Assembly: GCF_003479425.1 (NCBI RefSeq)
Contig: NZ_QUHC01000001.1
Location: 992,001 to 1,056,000, forward strand
Direction of reading: 5' to 3'
Source of the DNA: Odoribacter sp. AF15-53
GTDB lineage: Bacteria; Bacteroidota; Bacteroidia; Bacteroidales; Marinifilaceae
Length of the DNA: 64,000 bases
The position numbers and the translations under genes are program-made. Each line of letters opens with the position of its first letter. Position 1 is the stretch's first letter. Shown piece by piece: positions 1 through 8,287 of this stretch. The notes below the pieces were generated by a model that was not told where the DNA came from, did not search any database, and was given only the letters and a program-made list of their open reading frames with translations.

Positions 1-2
1 CC

Positions 3-113
3 CACCCGGGCCAATTTATCTTTTTCTATCGCATGAAATCTTAAAAAAGGCATGTTATTAATTGAAAATACAGAATTGAAAATGATCTTCTCTCCTGCAA
101 GGTTATACATCAT
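3..113 (-). CDS. Possible N-terminal part of an unidentified ORF (runs off the window)
   Basis: On the minus strand an open frame begins with a double ATG at 111-113/108-110 and stays open to the window edge, giving about 37 residues starting MMYNLAGEK. It lies 45 bases downstream of the NrnA-type gene on the same strand, so it could be the next gene of that operon. The frame is also open for some codons upstream of the ATG. I do not recognise the sequence; no signal peptide or motif is visible. It is too short to be sure it is a gene. Confidence 0.3.
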   Translation of the reverse strand, partial: MMYNLAGEKIIFNSVFSINNMPFLRFHAIEKDKLARV

Positions 114-158
114 ATTATTTAAAGTATCTCTTTTTAATATCTCGTGAAGTAATAATTG

Positions 159-1178
159 TCAATTTTCAATTTCCAATTGCTTGAAGAACCATTCTGCCGT
201 GTCTCGCACTTTTTCCACAACATTCTCTAAAGGTAACGGCATTTGTCCCCCCGCGGCATTCAGATGTCCGCCGCCATTGAAAAACTCCTTCGCCCACATA
301 TTTACAGGAATATTTCCTTTCGAACGGAAAGAAAGTTTCACCTTGTCTTTTCGCTCGGTGATCTGCACGGAAACAAGCACATCCTCAATAGATAACGGCA
401 CGTTTACCAAGCCCTCCAAATCCCCGTCTTTATAATTATATAATTCCAATTCCTGAAATGTAATCGGGATCACGGCCACGGGGAAATGTTCATCTATCGC
501 CAATTTATTCAACAGACAATTCCCCGTCAAACGTAACCGGGAAAGCGTGTTTCGCTGGTAAAGTTGCTCGTGCACGTAATCTTTGTTCAAACCTAAAGCC
601 AGTAAATCGGCTATCACCCGATAAGTTTCCGGGTGAGAAGAATTGTGACTTAATCCCCCGGTATCAGTTGAAATTCCGGTATAGATAGCATTAGCTATAT
701 CCGTGTCAATGATTTCTTTACCCCACACGCCGGAAATGACATTATAAAGCAATTCACACGTCGAAGATACACTTGTATCCGAAATGCGATAAGTCACATT
801 GTCCGGGTCCGGGTGATGATCTATCATGATAACATCACCTTTAAACTCCTTAACCAAAGGTTCTAAATCCCCTTCCCGGCTCACCGTGTTATGATCCAGC
901 ATGAACAATACATCCGCTTCCCGAAGCCAATGGCGGCACTCTTTCGATCTGTTCTGAAAAGAAATTGCATCCGGAATTCGTTTCAACCATCGCAAGTAAT
1001 CCGGGATATAATCACATGTCATCAATTGCGCACGTATTCCCACTTTATCCAACACCTGCCACAAGGCTGAACACGACCCGACAGCATCACCGTCAGGTGA
1101 AATATGAGGTATTATTACCACTTTCAAATCCTGAGCGGAAAGTCTTTCCTTTATTTTTTCTATGATTGCTTCGTACAT
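159..1178 (-). CDS. nrnA: DHH/DHHA1 phosphoesterase, NrnA type (nanoRNase / pAp phosphatase)
   Basis: Cytoplasmic DHH-superfamily phosphoesterase of about 339 residues, the usual length for NrnA-type enzymes that degrade 2-5 nt RNA and dephosphorylate pAp. The metal-binding motifs are visible in order: SPDGDAVGS near the N-terminus, MLDHN, the DHH box in MIDHHPDPD, TGISTDTGG, and the DHHA1 substrate-binding GGGHLNAAGG close to the C-terminus. An upstream in-frame TTG would extend the protein by 18 residues, but a TATTTTTG -7 promoter box (1230-1237, minus) overlaps that extension, so the ATG at 1178 (MYEAII) is the likely start. The family is well recognised; which of the two activities dominates cannot be read from sequence. 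Confidence 0.9.
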   Translation of the reverse strand: MYEAIIEKIKERLSAQDLKVVIIPHISPDGDAVGSCSALWQVLDKVGIRAQLMTCDYIPDYLRWLKRIPDAISFQNRSKECRHWLREADVLFMLDHNTVSREGDLEPLVKEFKGDVIMIDHHPDPDNVTYRISDTSVSSTCELLYNVISGVWGKEIIDTDIANAIYTGISTDTGGLSHNSSHPETYRVIADLLALGLNKDYVHEQLYQRNTLSRLRLTGNCLLNKLAIDEHFPVAVIPITFQELELYNYKDGDLEGLVNVPLSIEDVLVSVQITERKDKVKLSFRSKGNIPVNMWAKEFFNGGGHLNAAGGQMPLPLENVVEKVRDTAEWFFKQLEIEN

Positions 1179-1602
1179 TAAATTAACTTTATTCCGATGG
1201 TATTCCACCATCCACGTTTTTGAATTGTGCAAAAATAAGAAAATGTTTTATTCCGAATTGCAAAACATTCAGAAAACAACTATCGCACCTTCACTTTCCA
1301 ATAATTACGTCTGTTTTCTAGCTTCTAAAAAAAGAAATGATATGTGAAAAAACCAACGTTAATTAATACGACAAATATAGGCTATTTATTGATATTTTCG
1401 CATCTAATCACATTTTGTTTAACGTTGTCATTCCCAACATACAACAAATATGGAAGTTGACTTTTCGAATTTCTTTTCAATCATGAACGAAGTATATTAA
1501 TAAACGTTCCATTTATGATACAAAAAAGCAACTATAATATTTGGTTGGAAATAACTGATTACAATACCGTTAACTTAATGATTAAAAAGCATTTCAAAAA
1601 TC
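1179..1602. other. Intergenic region between divergent nrnA and sigma genes
   Basis: About 420 bases with no convincing gene; the only ORFs are short and look like chance. It holds the nrnA promoter box on its left side. On the right an AT-rich stretch with AATATTTG (1536-1543) is one mismatch from a -7 box and may serve the sigma gene. No RNA gene or repeat was recognised. Confidence 0.5.
1230..1237 (-). promoter_or_regulatory. Bacteroidetes -7 promoter box (TATTTTTG) for the NrnA-type gene
   Basis: The minus strand reads TATTTTTG, matching the Bacteroidetes housekeeping -7 consensus TAnnTTTG. A TTTG lies 23 bases further upstream (1261-1264), slightly more than the usual 19-21. Transcription would start near 1223, which rules out the TTG start at 1232 and supports ATG 1178. 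Confidence 0.5.
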
Positions 1603-2157
1603 ATGCAGAATAGTTTTGTAGTAAACTTCACGGACAAAGAAAAAACTTTTCGCTATTTATACGAAAAATACGTGGTACTCTTACGCTATTTTGCCGTCAA
1701 ATACATTAATGATCAAACGATTGTCTCTGATATCATTCAAGATGCCTTTGTCCGGTTATGGGAAAAATTACACCTGTTTAAAGATGAAAATGAAGCCAAA
1801 GCATTCTTGTACAAAGTCGTACAAAATGCGTGCATCGACCTGATCCGGCATCATGAAGTTACCGAAAAATACGTGCAACACATCGTGTCCGAGAACGAAG
1901 AAGAAAAATCATTCTTAGACAACTTGTTTGAAGCCGAAATATTCGAGGCTTTAAGAACCGTGTTTAATGAACTCCCTCCCGCCTGCAAAGAAGTATACTT
2001 GTTGAGTTTACAAGGAAAAAGCCACGAAGAGATTTCACAACAACTGAATATCACGATCAACACCGTGAAAAAACACAAGAACAATGCGAATCATTACATG
2101 AAAGAAAGATTAAAATATCTTCTGCAAATAATTTTAACTTCAGGATTCAGCATTTAA
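1603..2157 (+). CDS. RNA polymerase ECF sigma-70 factor, Bacteroidetes type
   Basis: A 184-residue extracytoplasmic-function sigma factor. Region 2 is seen as DIIQDAFVRLWEKL (residues about 46-59) and the -35-binding region 4 helix-turn-helix as LPPACKEVYLLSLQGKSHEEISQQLN followed by INTVKKH. This is the family that in Bacteroidetes is normally held by a FecR anti-sigma factor and drives SusC/SusD loci. Here no fecR follows; the next gene, 53 bp downstream on the same strand, is a GH31 glycosidase. The partner anti-sigma is therefore absent from this spot and could be encoded elsewhere. Family assignment is firm; the target promoter is unknown. Confidence 0.93.
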   Translation: MQNSFVVNFTDKEKTFRYLYEKYVVLLRYFAVKYINDQTIVSDIIQDAFVRLWEKLHLFKDENEAKAFLYKVVQNACIDLIRHHEVTEKYVQHIVSENEEEKSFLDNLFEAEIFEALRTVFNELPPACKEVYLLSLQGKSHEEISQQLNITINTVKKHKNNANHYMKERLKYLLQIILTSGFSI

Positions 2158-2210
2158 AAACAAAATTTACGATCTTTACAAAAAAATAGTCCGACTTAAT
2201 ACATTATAGC

Positions 2211-5200
2211 ATGATCTACAACAAACAGAAAGTGATATTTTTACTTGTTTTATTGTTTATATCGCTAATGTCCTCCGAGGCTGCAACAGTAGGCTCGGTC
2301 AAACAAAAACAAGAAACAATTATCGGGGTAAAAAAAGTCAATCCCACGACTGTCGACATCCTGTTCTCTAATCATCAAAGAATGACATTTGATTTTTACG
2401 GAGAAAACATTTTTAGAGTCTTCCAGAACAACACGGGAGGAAACATGCAAGCTCCCGCAGCAGAACCGGAGGCCCGAATTCTGGTTGATAATCCCCGGAA
2501 GACGATTTCCGATTTGATGATCAACGACACCAACAACCAAATCACCATCACAACCAGTAAAATAAAACTGATTCTGGATAAACAAACCGCTTTGCTGAAA
2601 GTCGTCAACCTATCAACCGGGATCACGGTTCTGGAAGAAACCGAACCAGTTCTTTTCGAAAAGGGGAAAACCGTCCTGACGTTAAAAGAAAATCCCGATG
2701 AATATTTCTACGGAGGAGGCGTTCAAAACGGTCGTTTCTCTCACAAAGGCAAGAAAATTGCGATAGAAAATCAAAATAGCTGGACAGATGGCGGTGTCGC
2801 CTCACCCACCCCTTATTACTGGTCTACACGTGGATACGGATTCATGTGGTACACCTTTAAAAAAGGGACTTACGACTTCGGGGCTACTAATAAAAGCATG
2901 GTTAAACTCTCTCACGAAACCGATTACTTGGATGTATTTTACATGATAAATGACGGGGTAGCAGCCTTGTTGAATGACTTTTATCAACTCACGGGACACC
3001 CGGTATTACTGCCGAAATTCGGTTTTTACCAAGGTCACTTGAACGCTTATAACCGGGATTATTGGAAACAAGACGAAAAGGGTATTCTTTTCGAAGATGG
3101 TAAACGATATAAAGAAAGCCAAAAAGACAATGGAGGAATTAAAGAATCATTGAACGGGGAGAAAAATAACTATCAATTCTCCGCCCGTGCCGTGATCGAT
3201 CGCTATAATAGTCATGACATGCCCTTGGGATGGTTACTACCGAACGACGGGTACGGGGCCGGGTACGGTCAAACGGAAACCCTCGACGGTAACATTCAAA
3301 ACTTGAAAGAACTGGCGGAATACGCTCATCAAAATGGCGTTCAGATCGGGTTATGGACCCAATCCGATTTGTACCCGAAACCGGGAATAACCGCCTTGTT
3401 GCAAAGGAATATCATAAAAGAAGTACGAGATGCGGGAGTACGAGTACTAAAGACCGATGTAGCCTGGGTGGGTGCCGGTTATTCCTTCGGGCTAAACGGC
3501 GTGGCGGATGCAGCCCGGATCATGACGTATTATGGTGATAACAGTCGCCCGTTTATCATTTCCCTCGACGGTTGGGCCGGAACACAACGTTACGCCGCAA
3601 TCTGGTCGGGAGACCAAACCGGGGGCAATTGGGAATACATTCGCTTTCATATCCCAACCTATATAGGATCCGGTTTATCCGGTCAGCCGAATATCACTTC
3701 CGACATGGACGGTATTTTCGGGGGGAAAAATCCGGTTGTCAACATCCGGGATTTTCAATGGAAAACATTCACTCCCATGGAATTAAACATGGATGGTTGG
3801 GGGGCTAACGAGAAATACCCGCATGCCTTGGGAGAACCGGCAACTTCCATCAACCGTTGGTATTTAAAAATGAAGTCCGAATTACTCCCCTACACGTACA
3901 GCATTGCCAAAGAAGCCGTTACCGGATTACCTATCATTCGGGCCATGCTACTAGAAGACCCGAATCCTTATACATTAGGCATTTTCACCCAATATCAATT
4001 CATGTACGGCCCTTACTTCCTGGTGGCACCTATCTATCAGGCAACCCGCGCGGATAAAGAAGGAAACGATATCCGGGATGGTATCTATCTTCCGGAAGGT
4101 ACTTGGATTGATTATTTCACGGGTGAAAAATATAAAGGGAACCGTATATTAAACAATTTCACCTCTCCCCTGTGGAAACTTCCCGTTTTCGTGAAAAGCG
4201 GGGCTATTATTCCCCTCACGACCGCGAACAACAACGTGAACGAAATCAACCGACACCTTCGCCTGTATGAAGTATACCCCGACGGGCATACCAGCTTCAC
4301 GGAATATGACGATGACGGAATCACCGAAGCATATAAATCAGGCATGGAAACAATCACTTTGATAGAATCAGACACGGATTCAAAAAACAACGTTACCCTT
4401 CACATCTACCCGACACGAGGAGATTTTGACGGTTTCATCAAAGAAAAAGAAACCCTGTTCAAGATCAACGTGACAGAGCGCCCCAAAAAGATTACCGCCA
4501 GAATCGGTTCCGGCAAAGTAAGATTGACAGAAGCCCGATCCATGGATGAATTCATGAACAGCACAAACACCTATTTCTATGACGCCACCCCGAACTTGAA
4601 CAAGTATGCAACCGAAGGTAGCGAATTTGCGAACGTCTCGATTACCAAGAATCCCCAACTATTAATCAAACTAGCATCCACGGACATCACGGCAAACGAG
4701 ATCATCGTGAATATTAACGGCTTCAAATTTGACGTCCCCGATAGTCACAAACGATCCACGGGACAACTGCTAACCCCAGTCGCCCAAGTGACCGAAGAAA
4801 ATGTAGCTCCTTATACCGTGAAACCCACGTGGAACAAGGTGGAGCATGCAGACTATTACGAGATCGAGTTTAATGATATGTTATACACCACGATCAAGAA
4901 TACGGAAATCCTCTTTGAAAACTTGGAAGCCGAAACCCGCTACTCTTTTAAAATCCGGGCCGTCAACAAGGACGGGTTCTCCGATTGGAAGGAATTTAGC
5001 GTGACCACCTTATCCAACCCGTTGGAATTTGCCATCCCCAATATTAAAGGTGAAACCTCTGTCCCCAACCAAGGTGGTGCAGGTATTCATAAATTATTCG
5101 ACTTTGCCGAATCCGGGGACACGTGGCACACCCGCTACGGTATGAAAGCCATTCCATTTGATATCATCATGGATTTACAGACGATCAATCAATTAGATAA

Positions 5201-6047
5201 ATTCAACTACCTACCCCGCATGGATGCCGGAAACGGTACTCTGTTGAAAGGTTCCGTATATTACAGCATGGACAAACAAAACTGGATAGAAGCCGGGTCA
5301 TTTGAATGGGTTCGGGACAACGCCGTCAAACAGTTTAAGTTCACGGATCATCCCTCCGCTCGCTATATCAGACTATCCGTGAACGAGAGTGTCGGTAACT
5401 ACGGTTCCGGTCGTGAGCTTTATGTCTTTAAAGTACCCGGCACGGAAAGTTATCTACCGGGAGACATCAACAATGACGGGCTGATAGATCACAATGACCT
5501 GACATCCTACATGAACTACACCGGTCTGAGAAAAGGCGACCCGGATTTCGAAGGCTACATCAGTAATGGCGACATCAACAAGAATAACTTGATTGATGCC
5601 TACGATATCTCCGTCGTGGCCACACAATTAGATGGCGGTGTAAAACCATCAATCCCGAAAGTAAACGGTCATATCGAAATCAGTACATCCAAACAAGCGT
5701 ACAACAAGGGCGAAGTCATTGAAATCAACGTGAACGGAGTGAACCTCCAAGCCGTGAACGCTCTCAGTTTCGCCTTACCTTACGATCAGGACGACTACGA
5801 ATTTATCACCGTTGAACCGATCAACATGAAAAAGATGGAAAACCTGACCCGGGATCGCTTGCATTCAAACGGTCAAAAAGCCATCTACCCTACTTTTGTA
5901 AACTTAGGAGATCAAGAACCCCTCGAAGGCTCCATGAAACTATTCGTCATAAAGCTAAAAGCAAAACGTAAAGTCAGATTTGACTTGAAAGCTATTGACG
6001 GTATTTTAGTGAATAAAAACTTGAACACGTTGCAAGTGTTCAAGTAA
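2211..6047 (+). CDS. Secreted multidomain GH31 glycosidase with FN3, F5/8C, dockerin and cohesin-like modules
   Basis: A 1278-residue exported enzyme with an N-terminal signal peptide (to about residue 24). Order of domains: GH31 N-terminal beta domain, GH31 (beta/alpha)8 barrel with nucleophile D416 in KTDVAW and a WSGD motif with D468 as probable acid/base, proximal and DUF5110-like beta domains (to about 735), fibronectin type III (about 867-945), a discoidin/F5-8C carbohydrate-binding module (about 955-1080), a dockerin type I pair with Ca-binding loops PGDINNDGLID and NGDINKNNLID (about 1082-1140), and a C-terminal cohesin-like beta domain (about 1153-1278). GH31 members hydrolyse alpha-glucosides, alpha-xylosides or alpha-galactosides; the specificity cannot be read here. 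It lies directly behind an ECF sigma gene, 53 bp away, and ends at a strong hairpin. Confidence 0.92.
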   Translation: MIYNKQKVIFLLVLLFISLMSSEAATVGSVKQKQETIIGVKKVNPTTVDILFSNHQRMTFDFYGENIFRVFQNNTGGNMQAPAAEPEARILVDNPRKTISDLMINDTNNQITITTSKIKLILDKQTALLKVVNLSTGITVLEETEPVLFEKGKTVLTLKENPDEYFYGGGVQNGRFSHKGKKIAIENQNSWTDGGVASPTPYYWSTRGYGFMWYTFKKGTYDFGATNKSMVKLSHETDYLDVFYMINDGVAALLNDFYQLTGHPVLLPKFGFYQGHLNAYNRDYWKQDEKGILFEDGKRYKESQKDNGGIKESLNGEKNNYQFSARAVIDRYNSHDMPLGWLLPNDGYGAGYGQTETLDGNIQNLKELAEYAHQNGVQIGLWTQSDLYPKPGITALLQRNIIKEVRDAGVRVLKTDVAWVGAGYSFGLNGVADAARIMTYYGDNSRPFIISLDGWAGTQRYAAIWSGDQTGGNWEYIRFHIPTYIGSGLSGQPNITSDMDGIFGGKNPVVNIRDFQWKTFTPMELNMDGWGANEKYPHALGEPATSINRWYLKMKSELLPYTYSIAKEAVTGLPIIRAMLLEDPNPYTLGIFTQYQFMYGPYFLVAPIYQATRADKEGNDIRDGIYLPEGTWIDYFTGEKYKGNRILNNFTSPLWKLPVFVKSGAIIPLTTANNNVNEINRHLRLYEVYPDGHTSFTEYDDDGITEAYKSGMETITLIESDTDSKNNVTLHIYPTRGDFDGFIKEKETLFKINVTERPKKITARIGSGKVRLTEARSMDEFMNSTNTYFYDATPNLNKYATEGSEFANVSITKNPQLLIKLASTDITANEIIVNINGFKFDVPDSHKRSTGQLLTPVAQVTEENVAPYTVKPTWNKVEHADYYEIEFNDMLYTTIKNTEILFENLEAETRYSFKIRAVNKDGFSDWKEFSVTTLSNPLEFAIPNIKGETSVPNQGGAGIHKLFDFAESGDTWHTRYGMKAIPFDIIMDLQTINQLDKFNYLPRMDAGNGTLLKGSVYYSMDKQNWIEAGSFEWVRDNAVKQFKFTDHPSARYIRLSVNESVGNYGSGRELYVFKVPGTESYLPGDINNDGLIDHNDLTSYMNYTGLRKGDPDFEGYISNGDINKNNLIDAYDISVVATQLDGGVKPSIPKVNGHIEISTSKQAYNKGEVIEINVNGVNLQAVNALSFALPYDQDDYEFITVEPINMKKMENLTRDRLHSNGQKAIYPTFVNLGDQEPLEGSMKLFVIKLKAKRKVRFDLKAIDGILVNKNLNTLQVFK

Positions 6048-6069
6048 CATTATCCCCCAAGATAGATTT

Positions 6070-6105
6070 AAATGTCCAGTTTTAGCATCATAGAACTGGA
6101 CATTT
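6070..6105 (+). terminator. Intrinsic terminator after the GH31 gene
   Basis: Perfect 12-bp arms 6070-6081 and 6094-6105 (AAATGTCCAGTT / its complement) with a 12-base loop and a T run overlapping and following the 3' arm (6103-6108). It lies 22 bp after the GH31 stop. Its A/T-flanked symmetry could also stop the convergent araC transcript. Confidence 0.85.
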
Positions 6106-6211
6106 TTTAATGTTCTTTTTCGTAAACAATAACAATATCAGACATTACAGTTAACTCAATCGCATTCCTATCATTAGCAGGTGTATAATTCAACTCAAGG
6201 CAAAAGCTCTT

Positions 6212-7024
6212 CTATTCCCGAAATTCGGTAGGCGTCATACCCGTATGCCGACGGAAATAGCGCCCCATATATGATGTGCTGTCAAAATGGAAACGATCAG
6301 CAATCTCTTTGGCTGACAGATCTGTGGAAACGAGCAAACGTTTCATTTCCATAACGATTTGCCTGTCGATAAGTTCCTTTGGCGATATTCCCAGTGTTTT
6401 GAATGTGATTTTCGAGAGGTAATATGGAGTGATGCACAATTTGTCTGCATAAAATTTTACATCGTGCTGAGAATAACAGTGTTCCACCAACAACCGACAA
6501 AAACGGTTAAACTGTTGTCGTACAATGCTGATCGATTTTATATTTTTCGCAGGAATTTCGGGCATCGTTAGGGCTTCTATTGCCATGAACAGATTTTGAA
6601 TCTGATTCCGTATCATCATCCGAACCGGTTTCCCGACAAGCACGTGCATGTAATAATCATTGTGACAATGCCAAGAATACAGTAATATCCGTTGTTCTGC
6701 GGAGGTCTGAAAAATAGGATCGTCATATACCCTGTCGAAAAAAGCGGATGATAATGAAAACGTCGTTTCATCGAACAGTCCGGGCGACATTTCGAGGTTT
6801 CGTACTCGAAACTTTTTGCTGACGGCATGAACAACAAACAGGGTGTCCGGGAATACGAGCACAATGTTGCCACATCGTAACGGGCGACGTTTGAAATTTA
6901 CTGAAACAATAGCACACCCCTCTTCACAGAAAAGTATCATCCCTCCTAATGGGCGGATCGCAGAACCGACGGATTTCCTCAAATCGGTCGGTTCTATCGT
7001 ATAATCTCTATCCAGCTTTTGCAT
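6212..7024 (-). CDS. AraC-family transcription regulator of the efflux operon
   Basis: A 270-residue regulator with an N-terminal cupin-like effector domain and a C-terminal double helix-turn-helix typical of AraC/XylS proteins (about residues 170-268), including DLSAKEIADRFHFDSTSYMGRYFRRHTGMTPTEFRE, the second HTH signature. It is transcribed divergently from the RND efflux operon, with 147 bp between start codons, so local control of the pump is the natural inference. The effector is unknown. A minus-strand -7 box TACATTTG lies at 7045-7052. Confidence 0.9.
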   Translation of the reverse strand: MQKLDRDYTIEPTDLRKSVGSAIRPLGGMILFCEEGCAIVSVNFKRRPLRCGNIVLVFPDTLFVVHAVSKKFRVRNLEMSPGLFDETTFSLSSAFFDRVYDDPIFQTSAEQRILLYSWHCHNDYYMHVLVGKPVRMMIRNQIQNLFMAIEALTMPEIPAKNIKSISIVRQQFNRFCRLLVEHCYSQHDVKFYADKLCITPYYLSKITFKTLGISPKELIDRQIVMEMKRLLVSTDLSAKEIADRFHFDSTSYMGRYFRRHTGMTPTEFRE

Positions 7025-7044
7025 AATCGTTTCTGTTTTTTCTG

Positions 7045-7052
7045 CAAATGTA
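7045..7052 (-). promoter_or_regulatory. -7 promoter box (TACATTTG) for the araC gene
   Basis: Minus strand TACATTTG fits TAnnTTTG and sits 20 bp upstream of the araC ATG. There is no TTTG at the expected -33 distance. Confidence 0.45.
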
Positions 7053-7116
7053 GGATAAATCCGACATTATCGCCACGGTAGTTTTCAAAAGTATCCTTGT
7101 TGTTTGGATTTGTATG

Positions 7117-7131
7117 CCGACCGAACGTCGG
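7117..7131. promoter_or_regulatory. Possible operator palindrome in the araC/efflux promoter region
   Basis: CCGAC and GTCGG form a 5-bp inverted repeat with a 5-bp spacer (7117-7121 / 7127-7131). It lies immediately upstream of the efflux -7 box, where a bound protein would block or position RNA polymerase. Short palindromes can arise by chance. Confidence 0.3.
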
Positions 7132-7139
7132 GGAAAACA

Positions 7140-7147
7140 TAATTTTG
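7140..7147 (+). promoter_or_regulatory. -7 promoter box (TAATTTTG) for the efflux operon
   Basis: TAATTTTG fits TAnnTTTG and lies 24 bp before the ATG of the adaptor gene, which also has a good ribosome-binding site (AAGGAAC). No TTTG is at the usual -33 distance, compatible with activator dependence. Confidence 0.5.
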
Positions 7148-7171
7148 CACCCAGAAAAATAAAAAGGAACT

Positions 7172-8287
7172 ATGAAACAGAAATTATTAAGTGCGACGAT
7201 CTTATTGTCCGTATGTCTGGCATCATGCAAAGAGGCCGTTCTTTCTCAGCAGCAGATCGATTATTCGGTACAAACGGTTGCTGAAACCGATGTAACTCTT
7301 ACGGAATCCTACTCTGCTTCGATACGCGGACGACAGGACATCGAAATTTATCCACAAGTATCGGGAACTATCCAATGCGTCTGTGTCAAAGAAGGAGAAA
7401 AAGTGCGACGTGGGCAGCAGCTATTCGTAATTGACAGAGTGCCGTATGAATCGGCCCTACGCACGGCTGTGGCCAATGTTCATGCCGCAGAAGCACAGGT
7501 CGAAACGGCACGAATCACCTACGAGAGTAAACAGGAGTTGTTCCGACAAAATGTGATTTCGGAGTTCGATCTTTCGACCACTCGCAACGCATTGGCCGTT
7601 GCCAAAGCCTCGTTGGAGCAGGCTCGGGCGGAGGAGACCAATGCCCGCAACAGCCTCTCATATACGGAGGTAAAAAGTCCTGCTGACGGTGTAGTCGGTA
7701 CGATTCCCTATCGAGTGGGCGCATTGGTCGGGCCGACGTCGGCACAACCGCTTACGACTGTTGCTGACAATTCCGAAATGTACGTCTATTTTTCGATGTC
7801 TGAAAACCGATTGCAGGAATTGGTCATGCGTTACGGTTCTCTCGACCGAACGATCGAGAACATTCCCGCCGTGCGCTTGCGTATGAACGACGGAACCCTT
7901 TACGCGGAAGAAGGACGTATCGAGAGTATTAGTGGCGTGTTAAATGCCGAAACGGGTAGCGGGTCACTGCGTGCAGTCTTTCCCAATCCGAACCGTATGC
8001 TGTTCAGTGGCGGCACTGGTAATGTGGTGATTCCGCAACTGTTGAAAAACGCCATCGCCATTCCGCAGGAAGCTACCTATGAATTACAGGACAAGATATT
8101 CGTCTATCGTATCATTGACGGTAAAGCTGTCGCCACACGTATTGAAGTCAGCCCGATACACGACGGAGTGAACTACACTGTAACGAAAGGCCTTGCGGCG
8201 GGCGATGTGATCGTTACAACGGGTATCGGTCTGCTCAACGACGGGGACGAAATCAAGATAAACGATAATGCGGGAGGTAACGTATGA
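7172..8287 (+). CDS. RND efflux periplasmic adaptor (membrane fusion protein), lipoprotein
   Basis: A 371-residue AcrA/MexA-type adaptor that links the inner-membrane pump to the outer-membrane channel. The signal peptide ends in a lipobox (VCLASC, cysteine 19), so it is lipid-anchored. The order of elements fits the family: a split biotinyl-lipoyl domain (GTIQCVCVKEGEKVRRGQ ... VKSPADGVVGT), an alpha-helical hairpin between the two halves, a beta-barrel domain, and a membrane-proximal domain near the C-terminus. The stop overlaps the start of the pump gene by four bases (ATGA), so translation is probably coupled. Confidence 0.93.
   Translation: MKQKLLSATILLSVCLASCKEAVLSQQQIDYSVQTVAETDVTLTESYSASIRGRQDIEIYPQVSGTIQCVCVKEGEKVRRGQQLFVIDRVPYESALRTAVANVHAAEAQVETARITYESKQELFRQNVISEFDLSTTRNALAVAKASLEQARAEETNARNSLSYTEVKSPADGVVGTIPYRVGALVGPTSAQPLTTVADNSEMYVYFSMSENRLQELVMRYGSLDRTIENIPAVRLRMNDGTLYAEEGRIESISGVLNAETGSGSLRAVFPNPNRMLFSGGTGNVVIPQLLKNAIAIPQEATYELQDKIFVYRIIDGKAVATRIEVSPIHDGVNYTVTKGLAAGDVIVTTGIGLLNDGDEIKINDNAGGNV

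Noticed and set aside
2211..6047. Cellulosome locus
   Set aside because: Only one protein carries dockerin/cohesin-like modules; there is no scaffoldin or second dockerin enzyme in the window.
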